The notes beneath the pieces are model-generated. The model had not been told where the DNA came from. It did no database searches and saw only the letters and a program-made list of their open reading frames with translations. From the NCBI GenBank assembly GCA_000727475.1, contig KL647300.1, forward strand, positions 1,234,833 through 1,298,832: a DNA stretch of 64,000 nucleotides. Reading direction: 5' to 3'. Position 1 is the first letter of the stretch; each line of letters starts with the position of its first letter. Both the position numbers and the translations under genes were made by a program. The stretch is from Sarcocystis neurona. Its lineage: Eukaryota; Apicomplexa; Conoidasida; Eucoccidiorida; Sarcocystidae. Positions 9,890 through 21,237 of the stretch are shown here, piece by piece.

Positions 9890-12800
9890 GTACGCGCATA
9901 TCGAACACAGAAATGCTTGTCCGCTTGCATATATTTATCCAGAGGTAGACCTGGACGTGGAGAGTGCTTTCGTCCATATATATATATATATATATGTATA
10001 TGCACGTGTGTGTAGACTGCTACCTGAGGGCAAAGAAAGACGGCTGAACCACCAGCGTGCTGCGGACGTTTTTCTGTATCCACCCGGGGACGCACGTGCA
10101 CACCCGCCGCCTGGCTTACATGCAATCACTCGCACGCGCATATATATATATATACGTGTACATATATATATATATACATATATACATATTCATACATATA
10201 TATACATATATATATATATATGTGTATCTGCGAACAGGGAAATGCTCGCGTGTGTTTTTCGTAAAGTGGCTGTGGTACATAGGGGAGTGTGCAGCTGCGT
10301 CGGTGCAGGTGCAGATGATGCCGGCGCACGAAGTACGCAGCAGCGTCACAGGCGGGGGAAGGGCATAGGCGTAGCAGCAGGAACAGCAGCAGAGACGCAC
10401 AGGAGAAGTAACGGCAAGAAGCGCGGCAGCAAGGGCACCTTCACAGGGTCCTGCAGCATTCAGCACTTGCAGCGTCAACGTAGTAGACGGTAGCACGGGG
10501 CGGCGACAGTCGCAGCAACTGGAGCCGCAGCAACACCCACAGCAGCACCAACAGCAGCAGTGACAACAACGCGAACAGGAGGAGCTCGAGCGACATCAGC
10601 ACATGGCAGCAGCACACGAGCAATACAAATTGCAGCAGCAGGACTACTGACACCCCACAACAGCGACGACAGCAGAGACAACAGCAGCAGCACGAGCAGA
10701 GATCCCCTGCAGCAGCCACAGCAATAGCAGCTACAACACCCGCCGCAGCGTCATCATCGACAGCAGCAGCACGCATGCAGTTCCGCGACGACAAGTGCAC
10801 AGCTCCAGTACATGCAGCGGGAGTGGGGGGTTTTGCAGCAGAATGCTGCAGGTTTGTGACTGATACTCTTGGCAGATCGTGGGTGCCAGCTGCGTCCCCG
10901 TTTCTCCCTCAGCGCAGTGATTCACGGAACAGTTGCTGTCGCATGCACTGCAGCTGCTGCAGCTGCTGTTTGATGCGGCCGGCTGGAACGGTGTCCGCAT
11001 GCGCTGCTCTCTCGTTGTGGCTCTTTCTCCCTTTTGCTGATGCGGCTGTCGCTGCTGCTGCTGCGGGCGGAACTGCTACTGGCGTCTCTGCTGCAAGCCG
11101 AAGTGCTGCTGTTGCTCCTGCTGCGGGCGGAACTGTTGCTGGTGCTTCTGCTGCGGCCGAAGTGCTCGTGCTACTGTTGCTGCGGGCCAAAGTGCTGCTA
11201 TTGCTGCCTCGGGTGGGACTGCTGTTGTTGGTGCTTCTGCTGCAGGGTGGTGAATGTCTCGGAAGGGGCGTTGGAAGACCGCAACATGACGACAGGTAGT
11301 GAGGGAGTAGTTCTTGCCCGTCACCACAAGTCTGCGCGTGCAAGGGGTGTTTATATATATATATATGTATATATATATAAACACCCACCCATCCGCACAA
11401 GTCTTTTGCTTGGCGGCAGAGCTGCGTAGCTCCTGATATATCTGTGAAGAAGTTTTCTGCGTTGGCGCGCAAAGTGCGTCATCAACGCGCGGGGGGTTCG
11501 ATGCTGCATTCTCCCCCTACTATCTGGTGGAACCCCCAGCGGATATACTTACATACATATATCTGTATGTGAATGCGCTACAACACTTTAATAGAAAGAT
11601 GTGATGGTTTTTCTATCATACACATATATATATACATATATTTGCGTGTGTGTTCAGATATATATATATATATATATGCGTGTGAATACATATGTCCTGG
11701 GTTTATACATACATATCTGTGTAGACGCAGATAGAGAGAGAGAGGTAGTGGGTTTACGCCCATATACACTTATATGCATGTGTGTCCAGATATGTTGGAT
11801 TTCCATATATATTTATGTGTATATATATATATATACATATATATACGTATATATACTATGCATATATATATATACGTGTACATATATATATATGTATAGG
11901 TAGACAGAAGGAGATGTAGTGGGACAACGTCTTCCTGTATCTCTCTCTGTATATATATATATATATATATGCTTCTATGCGTGTGTGTACATATATGTTG
12001 GTTTATACGTATATGTATGTATACAAACAGAGAGAGAGAGACGTATTGCATTGATGTGTACGTGTGTGTGTGTGTGTGTATGCGAATGTGTATATGTATT
12101 TATATGGACATGTGTATAAAGATATTTTGGGGTCGTATGTATATGTAGATAGATAGGGAGATGCAGTGGATTTGTGCGTATATATATATATGCAAACGTA
12201 TACTAATATATTGACTTTATGTATATAGTCAGAGATAATGAGGGGGAGAGATGTAGTCGGTCGATTTGTATGCATCAATGCATATGTATGGGTGTGTGTG
12301 GGTTTATGTGTACACGCATATGTATGAATCTGCACGTATATATTTGTCACGTATACATGAATATCGAATTAAATGTATATGCGTTCGAAAAACATGCGTA
12401 CAAATGTGTCGGATTTATATATATATATATATATCCACGCACGTCTTCCCCCACGACATGCGTGACTATATATATATATATTGGTGTATGTATACGTATA
12501 TATGTATGTGTCTGTGTTTGTGTAGCAGATATGACCGCGCGCGTAGGTGACGATGGAACGCCCCCGTGTGTGTGTGAGAGGTGCAGGCGAAGGGGGAGCG
12601 TCTTCTCGAGAGACCGTCCCTTTTATTGTACGGGGAGGGGCGGCTAAAACAGCAGCCGACTCCACCTTCATGCGCATGCACACGTGTTGCGCGTGTTTCT
12701 GCTTGGCCACGTGTACTTCTACGTCTGTGTGCATGCCTCTCTCTATATATGTACTGCTTGGGTGTACATATGTATGTGCTGCTTGGGAGTATATACATAT

Positions 12801-13984
12801 ATATATATATATATGTCCTACTTGGGCCCTGTGTGTGTGAGACGTCCACGCACGCCTGAATTTGTGTATGCATGCGCGCGTAGCCGTATGTGTGTGTGTA
12901 TCTCTTCAGGCCTCATATATCTCTGCATTCGGTGTATATACACCTGACTCTTTGCACGCAAATGCACTCGTGTATGTGTGTGTACGTCTTCAGGCCTCAT
13001 ATATCTCTGCATTCGGTGTATATACACCTGACACTTTGCACGCAAGTGCACTCGTGTATGTGTGTGTACATCTTCAGGCCTCATATATGTCTGCATTCGG
13101 TGTATATACACCTGACTCTTTGCACGCAAATGCACTCGTGTATGTGTGTGTACATCTTCAGGCCTCATATATCTCTGCATTCGGTGTATATACACCTGAC
13201 GCTTTGCACGCAAATGCACTCGTAGACGTATGTGTGTATGTATCTCTTCAGGCCTCATATATGTCTGCATTCGGTGTATATACACCTGACTCTTTGCACG
13301 CAAATACACTCGTGTATGTGTGTGTACATCTTCAGGTCACGTATCCGTATTATGAGGTTTAGGCACACTTGACCCTTCGTATCCACGCGTGCACAGAATT
13401 GTACGGGTATATGTGTGTCTCTTCAGGTCTCACATCTACGTGTATGCGGTGTATGTACACCTGACTCTCTGTGCATGCGTGCACTCGCAGACACCGACGT
13501 GTTTGTACATCCACTGATATCTAAAAGTGTCTTCGGCGTACGTACACCTGAGTCTCTGCAGGCGTGTGCACTGTATATGTGTGCTTTTGTTGAGCTGCGG
13601 CCGAGCAGGCCTGTCGAGCTGCCCACACATTCGTCTTCCCGCTCTTTTCTTGAAAATGAAAGACATGCAGCAGAGCGTCTCTCCATGCGTCTTTCGGTGC
13701 CCAGGCGTGTTATGCCCACGTGAGAGCGACAGCCCGCGACACGTGCATGCGTCTGCATGCGCTGCCACACGGGCGGTATGCTGCGCTTGTAGAACCGCGT
13801 TCTTCAGCAGTCTACACGTGTATGACATTTTGCCCGCAAATTTGTATGTGGGTGTCTACGTCTATGCGACTTTACTTATATATAAATATGTGTGTATGTA
13901 TGTATAGTCGAACGTAGCTGTCTACATATGTGTGGCTCCATGTGTATGTGTGTACATATGAAGAGTACGTATGTATGTCTGCAG
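9890..13984 (+). repeat. intron 2 of the Yippee-like gene, about 4.1 kb of repeats
   Basis: Between the exon with the first CxxC and the proposed microexon lie (TA)n tracts (9,976-9,996; 10,140-10,222; 11,350-11,380; many from 11,540 to 12,815), a CAG-rich block (10,320-10,790), a CTG-rich block (10,920-11,260) and the 84-bp minisatellite. Frames such as those at 10,909-11,472 (minus) or 10,500-10,730 (plus) are open and Ala/Ser-rich but lie inside this intron. Confidence 0.6.
12904..13420 (+). repeat. 84-bp minisatellite
   Basis: Units begin cttcaggcctcatatatctc at 12,904, 12,988, 13,072, 13,156, 13,246 and, more diverged, 13,330 and about 13,424. Spacings are 84, 84, 84, 90 and 84 bases. 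The first five are nearly identical. Because 84 is a multiple of three, the array is open in frames of both strands (about 12,862-13,362 plus, 12,818-13,309 minus), but it lies inside the Yippee intron. Each unit contains gtgtatatacac, a short palindrome. Confidence 0.9.
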
Positions 13985-14000
13985 GTGCCTGCACGTCCTG
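13985..14000 (+). CDS. proposed 16-base microexon of the Yippee-like gene
   Basis: Sixteen bases (GTGCCTGCACGTCCTG) lie between TATGTCTGCAG and GTGAGT, both good splice signals. With the two bases left from exon 2 the total is 18, so the frame enters exon 4 in phase 0 and the final protein is 119 residues. The segment it helps build ([15 protein letters not shown]) is the least family-like part. It lacks the usual Asn and is one residue shorter than the family spacing between the G-x3-L motif and the TGxH motif. The true connecting exon may therefore lie elsewhere in the intron. Confidence 0.45.
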
Positions 14001-14435
14001 GTGAGTACATTCTGAAGATTCACACAGATAGGGAGAAGGGGAAAGGGACAGAGACACAGAGAGAAAAGAAGGGACAAAAACAACCATATATAGCTGTGTG
14101 TGTACATATACACACACACATATATACGCAACCTTGTTGCAGGCGTACATACGGAAGTGCATGTACGTATGGAGATGTGTCGGTGTGTATCTGACAACGT
14201 ATACCGTCCTAAATACCCGTGTACGCTTGCATTTCAAGGATAGAAACATTTACAAATTTATACATGTATGTGTTTACACATATGTATACGTATATGTATG
14301 TAGCGGCTTGTACATGTTGGTGTGCATGTATACATGTGCGTGTACTCATATATATATATATATATGTATGTATCTCTGCGTCTTGTACGTGGTGAAATGC
14401 GTGTATATATAATACATGTATTCTCATTCGTGTAG

Positions 14436-14639
14436 GTATTTGTGCGAGTTGTACACGTCTGCACAGGGAAGCATACGATAGCCGATGTGTACTGCAACGA
14501 GTGCGGGACGAACGTGGGATGGCGGTACGAGTGCGCCTCCGACTCTTCTCAGAAATATAAGGAAGGAAAATTTATTCTTGAGAAAGTCAGTCCATACCTC
14601 TGCCGCTTCTTCTGCTCCCCACCACTTGCTGCTGCTTGA
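14436..14639 (+). CDS. Yippee-like protein, last exon (second CxxC)
   Basis: Acceptor TTCTCATTCGTGTAG. Encodes [20 protein letters not shown] and then [20 protein letters not shown], nearly identical in pattern to YPEL1-4 (TGLHxVADIYC..C...LGWKYE...[11 protein letters not shown]). The family spacing C-x2-C-x4-GWxY-x10-K-x6-E is exact (C72, C75, G80, W81, Y83, K94, E101). After the conserved part come [17 protein letters not shown] and TGA at 14,637-14,639. This tail is translated from the edge of a CTG array and may be a species-specific addition. Confidence 0.9.
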   Translation, partial: VFVRVVHVCTGKHTIADVYCNECGTNVGWRYECASDSSQKYKEGKFILEKVSPYLCRFFCSPPLAAA

Positions 14640-15999
14640 GTTCCCATCTGCTGCTTCTCCTGCTGCTTCACGTGTGTGCTGGCGCCGCTGCACCTGCTGC
14701 TGCTCCTCCTGCAACGGAAAATACTGGCACAGATACTCTCTGCCTCCCCTCGATCCTGTTGCCCCTGCTGTTGCTCGTGCTGCAGCAGTGTGTCTGCTTT
14801 TTTTTGCGAAGCCAGCTGGCACTGCCGCTGCTGCTGCCTTTGCTGCTCTCGCTGCTGCCTCTGCTGCTGCTGTTGGTACCGCTTTTCTGCTTTTGCTGCT
14901 GCTTTGCTGCTGCCAGTTCTGCTGTTGATGCTGCTTCTGCTGCTGTTGCACTTGCTGCTGTTGCTCTTTCTACTGTTGCTGCTGCTTCTGCGGGTGCTCT
15001 AGTACCCACCGCGGGCGTCTGCATGCTGCCCATCATCCGTCTTGCCCTCTGCTGCTGCTGCTTCTTCGGTCGTGCTGCTCCAGCGGTGCTCTTCTGTGGG
15101 GACCTGGTGCTCCAGCTGCTCCTACGGCCGTGCCGCTCTCAGTTATGTCGCTGTTGCTGCCACCCCTGCAGAGCCGTGCTTTTCCTGGTGGTGCCCCTGC
15201 GGACGTTCTGTTCTTCATCGCTGCTGCTGCTAATGAGGGCATGCGTCCCTGTGCCTGTTTGTTCGGGACCTGCTGTCTCTGATGCTGCTGCTGTTCTCTG
15301 CTGCTGCTGCTGCTGAAGCTCTGGTGTTCTCTGCTGCAGCCACACGCCTGTCGTGCTGCTCCTCTGCCCAGGGCGAGAGCACTTTCGAGTGTACTGCTCT
15401 TGCCGGTGCTGCTGCTGCTGCTCTACTATCGAGCAGCAAGTGCTGCAGCAGGTCCACGCTTCACTCTGGGCCCGGCCGCGGAGCACGCAGACTCCTGCTC
15501 TCTCTCGGTTGCTGCTGCGAGAACCCAAGCGACTCTTCGGTCGTTTCTGCTGCTGCTTCTTTTGCTGCTCATGCTGCCTCAGCGGCTGCTACATGTGATG
15601 CTGAGGCCGCCCCTGTTTGTTGCGCTGTTGGTATCGCGGCTGCTGGTCTCCTTGATGGGACTGCTGCTGACCCCGCTGATGCTTTCTGTGTCTGCTGCTG
15701 TGCTGCTTCACTGTTTCTGATGCGTCGGCCATTTGCTGTCGGGCCCGCAGGCGCTGCTGAAAAGTCTCGAAGAAGATGCAGGAGGGCAGCAGCGCTCGAC
15801 ATATTTATCTTCTGACGCAGACTTTGAATAGCGTGAGCAACAGCAGCCGCAGCAGCAGAGGACTGCAGCCGCAGCAGCAACAAAGGATTGCAGCCGCAGC
15901 AGCAACAAAGGATTGCAGCCGCAGCAGAAACAAAGGATTGCAGCCGCAGCAGCAACAAAGGAAGGAGCGCAGCGGACGACACTCACAGATGCAGCAGCA
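14640..15999 (-). CDS. possible minus-strand coding region, tail-to-tail with the Yippee-like gene
   Basis: The sense of the CTG arrays and three successive open minus-strand frames (15,569-15,850; 15,139-15,580; 14,668-15,036) could be exons or frameshifted pieces of one gene. The most protein-like part is VAHAIQSLRQKINMSSAAAL at about 15,835-15,780, after an acceptor CGGCTGCAG, followed by LLHLLRDFSAAPAGPTANG. The frames do not connect by obvious introns, and plus-strand frames of similar quality overlap (15,282-15,815). The Yippee intron shows that such arrays need not be coding. Confidence 0.25.
15861..15960. repeat. four 25-bp tandem repeats
   Basis: The unit gattgcagccgcagcagcaa plus caaag repeats at 15,861, 15,886, 15,911 and 15,936. 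A 25-base period shifts the frame at every copy, so the array is unlikely to be translated as a repeat. It would fit an intron between CTGCATCT|GTGAGT (minus, about 15,991) and the acceptor at about 15,860. Confidence 0.9.
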
Positions 16000-16850
16000 A
16001 CAGGTTGGACGGCACGAGTGTAGTGCAGCAGCCATGTTCAGCTGAGAAACGCCGGAAAGCAGCATGAGCTGCAGGAAGTCTTCGTGCTGCAGCAGTGGCT
16101 AGAGCAGGGGGGCATCGTGTGGCGCGTCACATGTGCAGCAGCTGCTGGTCAGTGCAGCAGCAGCAGCCGACAGCCGCAGCTTCTGCACGCGCGAGACAAC
16201 AGCAGCAGCGACAGAGAGGAGCAGCTGCAGCAGTTGCAGGAACATGCGAGGCAACAGCGGCAGCAGCACATGGGTGCACAGCAGTAATAACAGCAAGCAG
16301 TAATGCTGCTTGCTTGCAGCAGTCGTAAGAGCGAAAGTCTCGGGCTGAAGTGGTGGGAGCAGCTGTTCAACAGTCACAGCAGCAGCAGCAACTCCAGCAA
16401 CAGGGCCTCTTGCAGAACAGGAAAAGGAGCAGGAAGACAGTAAAAAAGCAGCACAGCAGGGGCAGAAGCAGCACAGCAGGGGTAGAAGCAGCACAGCAGG
16501 GGCAGAACCCGCAGCAGTGACAGAACCAGCAGCAGAGGAAGGACACGTGACGCTTTAACAGCAGCAGTAAGGCCACTGTCAACGGCTGCGCAGCAGCACC
16601 GGCCCCGCCGTGAGCAGTAGAGGTTAGAGCTATCCCTCGCTGCTTCTCATTTCTATGTCTTTCTCTTGGTGTCGCGGCAGCAACAGCCGTGCAGCAGCAG
16701 CAGCAGTGATCGCATGGACGCATAGGACGGCAGCACCTGGGCAGCAGCACATCCGGAAGAGCAGCAGGGCACTTGCTGCAGAGTGACCGTGCCGTGTGAA
16801 GAGCTGCTGCAACGGGAACGGAGAAAATACTCAAAACGGAAGGGGAGGGC
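15991..16850. other. CAG-rich block, coding strand undecided
   Basis: A plus-strand frame reads QLRNAGKQHELQEVFVLQQW then LEQGGIVWRVTC and Gln/Ser-rich sequence to a stop at about 16,287, after acceptor-like ATGTTCAG. A minus-strand frame over the same bases reads LLQHEDFLQLMLLSGVSQLN after acceptor CCCCCCTGCTCTAG and ends at donor ATCT|GTGAGT. Both have sensible splice signals, so I make no call. Three 21-bp repeats (agcagcacagcaggggcaga) lie at about 16,460-16,510. Confidence 0.3.
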
Positions 16851-17473
16851 GGGGGATGGACTCCTTTTTATATCTGCTGCTTCAATTTTCTTCTTCGACT
16901 CTTTGATTTGCCTGTGAATCTACGCTCCGCACGTAGTCCACATTCTCCCATATATATATATATACACACATATACGCGTACATAAATTCTTTTCTGTGTC
17001 TGTGAATTCTACTCTGTCTCTGTGTCTCCGCACCTCCATATACACACCTACTTACAAGAAGGTGGATCTTCGTCGTTTGTCTCTGTGTGTCTGTGTGTGT
17101 ATAAATTGCTACGTATTTGTCTGTATTGGTGTGTATATCTGCCAGCCGTCGTTGTCTTCTTCCGCACGTAAAATTCGTGTGAAAGTCGTTTTCCCACGTC
17201 CTTCCGTCGCCCACCCCACACACTTGCAGGGGTACAAATTTTCACGCAGCGCGCACAAAATTCACACAAGGAGATGCTTTATATACATGTTCACCCCAAT
17301 CGGAAATATATACACATACATACATATTTACATCAGTGGGCAATATCTATCTCTCTCTCTATATATCAATCGACAAAATCTACATACATATATATGTGTA
17401 TTAGTGGTAAATATGCATATATGCATGTATATATATGTATATGTGTATAGATATGGAGACTGGCAATACATAC

Positions 17474-17680
17474 GCGAGCATGCACAGAGAGAAGGAGGAT
17501 ATTCAGCTGCTGCATCATCGCGATGTGCAGCTCGAACGTGGTGTCCGAAGAAGAGACGCCGAGGTGTTTTTCGATGGCTTCTCTTTGTGTGCCCCTCCCT
17601 TTTTCGTGTTTCGCTCCTTGGAGTCCCCTTTTTATTTTTTTTCGTATTATTCTCCTCCTTTTCGCTTCTGTCTGCTGTCT
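17474..17680 (-). CDS. possible phase-0 exon of 69 codons
   Basis: Minus strand, between acceptor TTTCGTCCACACAG and donor CGC|GTATGT. The product is basic at first (EAKRRRIIRKKIKRGLQGAK) and ends FELHIAMMQQLNILLLSVHA and R. The length is a multiple of three with both ends in phase 0, like the exons of the giant gene to the right, but it is far from that chain. No family recognised. Confidence 0.25.
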
Positions 17681-18171
17681 CTGTGTGGACGAAACTCCGT
17701 GCGAAAGCGGCCACGTAGCGAAGGGAAGTTCTCTTTTACGAGGCGGAGGCCCTCCGTCTCTCCGTCCACCGGCCGTCTCCCCACACAATCTCCTCACACG
17801 GAGAAGAAAAAAAGGGCACATCTGCATATCTACATACATATATGTGTCGATGCATGCGTATATAATAAGTGTGTGAAGGCACACATATATCCCTATATAT
17901 GGTTATAGCCGCATATGTGGGTGAATACACGTGTACATACGTGTGTGTGTGTGTGTGTGTGAATGCAGGTGTATATATATATATATATGAGTGCATGTGT
18001 ATATATGTGTGTGAATGCAGGTAGACATGATATAGGTGAATGCAGGTATATACGTACATGTATAGGTCAATGCAGGTATGCGTTTTTATATGTATGTACA
18101 TACAGAGGTGAATGCAGGTGTGTGTGTGTGTATATGTGTGTGTTATTGTTCTCGCTTTCGTATATGGATAT

Positions 18172-18470
18172 GAAAATGAAGGGGAAGTTGCTGACTGGCG
18201 CGTTGCTCGTGGCTGCTGCAGGGATGTACAGGTGTGGTGCTGGAAGACTCTTCTGTTCTTCCCCCCTTCGTTCTCTCTGTAGAGAGGAGTACCTCGGTGC
18301 CGATGTATACACCGAAACACACGTGTGCGTGGGCATGCGTATATCTGTGTGGATGGATACGCATGCGTTTATAGACGTGGATATATGCCATTACATAGTA
18401 CATACGCACACACATATATGCATGTATGTGTCTGTCTGTATGCATAGGTATGTATCTATATAAAGTTCGT
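18172..18470 (+). CDS. small open frame with a signal-peptide-like start
   Basis: ATG at 18,172 opens MDMKMKGKLLTGALLVAAAG, a basic start followed by a hydrophobic core, then a Cys-containing stretch (MYRCGAGRLFCSSPLRSLC). The remainder runs into microsatellite-derived sequence and a stop near 18,463. If the reading is real it could be the first exon of a secreted protein; no donor was settled. A minus-strand frame over the same bases is also open. Confidence 0.2.
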
Positions 18471-18747
18471 ATATATACACCTATGTATACACATAAGCCT
18501 GAAACGCAGTAGATACATGTATGTATAGAGGGATACACGTATGTACACATATTACATATATGTGTGCTTACGTATAGGCGCATATAATGTTTCCCCCCCT
18601 CTCTATTATGTCTCTGTTCATATATATGTATGTACGTGCTGAGAGAGGTAGGTGTATACGTAGTATAAATATATATTTCGGCACACGCAGGTTCTATACG
18701 GTGGTGGTGCAGGCATGCGTAGACGTGTCTCTATATGCAGGTCGAGC

Positions 18748-19056
18748 TCAAGCCGTGCTCAGGCCGTCATTCCTGTGTCACACGTTTGCTCTAGTGAGAC
18801 TGCGCGGCAGTTTCGCTGGGAAGTCCACCCTATTTCACTGTGGACAAAAAGTCCGCATTACTCGAGTGCAGACGCAAAGGTCTCTCTGTCTTCTCTTCGG
18901 AAGACCTCGCACAAAGAGAGGAGAGAAGAAAAAGTGGAAAACGTTGTAAAACGGGCCTTGGCTCTCTGCGACGGCTGCGAGCAGTCAAAAGCTATGCGCC
19001 AGCACACTGCAGTCTATTACACGCGCGCCCCCACCTATGCAGGCGCGTACATATGA
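18748..19056 (+). CDS. possible plus-strand exon with a CxxC
   Basis: After acceptor GTGTCTCTATATGCAG the frame reads SSSRAQAVIPVSHVCSSETA, then WEVHPISLWTKSPHYSSADA, a charged stretch (HKERREEKVENVVKRALAL) and CDGCEQSKAMRQHTAVYYTR, and closes at TGA 19,054-19,056. About 100 codons without low complexity is somewhat more than chance suggests. No family recognised, and the exons on either side are not defined. Confidence 0.3.
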   Translation, partial: SSRAQAVIPVSHVCSSETARQFRWEVHPISLWTKSPHYSSADAKVSLSSLRKTSHKERREEKVENVVKRALALCDGCEQSKAMRQHTAVYYTRAPTYAGAYI

Positions 19057-20042
19057 ATAGGTGAATATGTATATACAGATGCGTGCATTCATATATATAT
19101 GTGTATGTACAGGATTTAGGCTGTGGATCTGCACTTTTCTAGTCCCAGTCCTATCTATGTTTATATAGATATATTCCCATGTATATGCATGTTGTATACC
19201 TTTTATGTGTATGTACACATATATATATATATATATATGCGTGCAAGGAGATATTCGATGCGTGTTGGGACTTTCGTAGACGCTTACGTAGTGGAGCTGG
19301 ATGCAACCTACCGTTACATAGAGTTCTTAGTACACGCGTAGGGGCGTCTACATTTGTCTGTGCATGCACCTGCGTCACATTTGATGGAGGAGGAGCGGCC
19401 ACCAAGGTGTGTGAGTTCACCCCTACGGCACTGCCGGTGTTGCTGCCGGCGGCCTGATGCTGCGGGCGCGGCCCGTCTGCATGCACGTGCACTTGCACGC
19501 CCGCGCTTGTTCATCAGTTAAAAGACTGCGACACAACGACACTAGGGAGGTCCTTGAAAAAGTAGTGGAAACACTACTGACTGCGAAGAAGTCACACGCC
19601 AGATGAAAGGAGGACGAAGGCAAGCCCAAAAGTGCAGATCCCCGGGGTCTGCTGTCCACAGAAATAGCGGAGTTTCGTCGGTCCACAGCCACCACACGTA
19701 CATGTACAGACGTCTACACATACATACATTAACACGCACAGACGCATTGTTTAGTGTACATATGTGTACAACCATGTACACAGGCGTGCACACGTATGCA
19801 CATATGTATACATATGTATAAATATATGTAGACACATAGGCCTAGTATGTATTTTATATGCATTATACTTGTATTGGTGGATATACTGGCGTATAGATAG
19901 ATGCCCTAGAGAAGATAGGCATCTGCACGTGTGTGGGTGTGTAGATGGTGCCAACGCGATCGCCACGGCGAGACACCCTTACGCGTCTCAAGCACCTAAG
20001 TTGCACTCCTGAAAACACCTGGTAAGTCCACTCGCAGGAATG

Positions 20043-20073
<31 letters not shown>

Positions 20074-21111
20074 ATGTTAGTAGGGAAACGTGTTGGTGTA
20101 CATATGCAGCAGCAAGTCGCAGCTGACGGTGTGGAGGTCTCGCTGAAGGGGACGCATGTAAAAGATATGCAGCGCAGGGAGACACAGCGGAAGATAAGAA
20201 AACCAGAGGAAAAAGCTGTTTTTCGTTCTCCGGAGGACGGCTACGCAGTTTTCCGCGAAGCAAGGCATGCTGCTACTTCTCCGGTCATAAGACGCCCGTT
20301 TCGAAAGTTTCACAGTGTTGACTCGCCAAATGTGCTCACAAGTATACATATGCATACACGACAGCACATGCTGTCCTGTACACTTCTTCTCCCCTGCAGA
20401 TTACGCGCACAAATATATATCTATATATACACATATATATATGTGCGTGCACGTGTGCAGCCAACGAGAGTGCCCGCACCTGTATTTATACGTATATACG
20501 CATGTGTATACATATATATATATATATGTAAATACATGTGTACGCACCCTAGTGTGTATGTGTGTACGCGACCAGTATTCGAGAGAAGTATAACTGAAGT
20601 TACAAACATTTGTTTTTTTGTAGTGTGGCACCTTCTGATACTGTGGCACCTCTGGCCGCCACTACCGCGCTCCCTGATACGATGTAGGCACACACGTAGA
20701 CATATAGCTTTCTGTGTACATAAAAGGAAGTGCTGCAGAGAGGAGCTCTGCTGCAGTTCGCGCCGGTTAGCCGTGCCACTGCTGGCTCCTGCTACTGCAG
20801 CGTTTGCACAAGAAGCAGCTGTCCCGGCTTCAACAGCTCTGGAGTTGCCACAGCGCCGCTGCAGGTGTTGGAGTCTGCGGCTACGCGCACGCGCATGCAG
20901 ACCTTTAGCGACCTCTTCGCGTACGTAAGAAGCCCCCTAACTTACGCCGTGTCTCTACGTGCCTACGGATTGACAGGCGCACGTGGGGGGGCCCGAGTGA
21001 GGCCCAGCTGCAGTTGAGCTTCCAGGCATACAAGTGCGCGTGCACGCATTTTTGCGTCCCAGTGCGCGTGTCAATCTTTCTAGCTGAAACTGCCCATGCG
21101 GAGATACGTAC

Positions 21112-21237
21112 CGGTACATCCTTTCATATTTGCACCCGTCTTCGCACTGTAGCAGCTGTCTGAAGAGGTCGTCTTGTAGGCATGCCAAAAGAGGAGGACC
21201 CGCGGAACAGTTACGTCTGCCTCCGCCTAGGAAGGCA
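21112..21237 (-). CDS. possible 42-codon exon, phase 2 at both ends
   Basis: Minus strand, acceptor CGCTACTCTTAG and donor TACCG|GTACGT. The frame encodes AFLGGGRRNCSAGPPLLACL then QDDLFRQLLQCEDGCKYERM. The length is an exact multiple of three. The exon is in a different phase class from the giant gene and its neighbours are unknown. No family recognised. Confidence 0.25.

Noticed and set aside
10909..11472. Minus-strand frame ending QQLQQLQCMRQQLFRESLR as a gene
   Set aside because: It lies wholly inside Yippee intron 2 and is mostly a translated CTG/CAG array. A nested gene cannot be excluded but is not supported.
11540..12815. Many YIYIY and HIYIYI frames on both strands
   Set aside because: These are translations of (TA)n and TACATA microsatellites, here and in the other TA-rich stretches.
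12904..13420. CRISPR array
   Set aside because: Units are contiguous without spacers and the genome is eukaryotic; it is a minisatellite.
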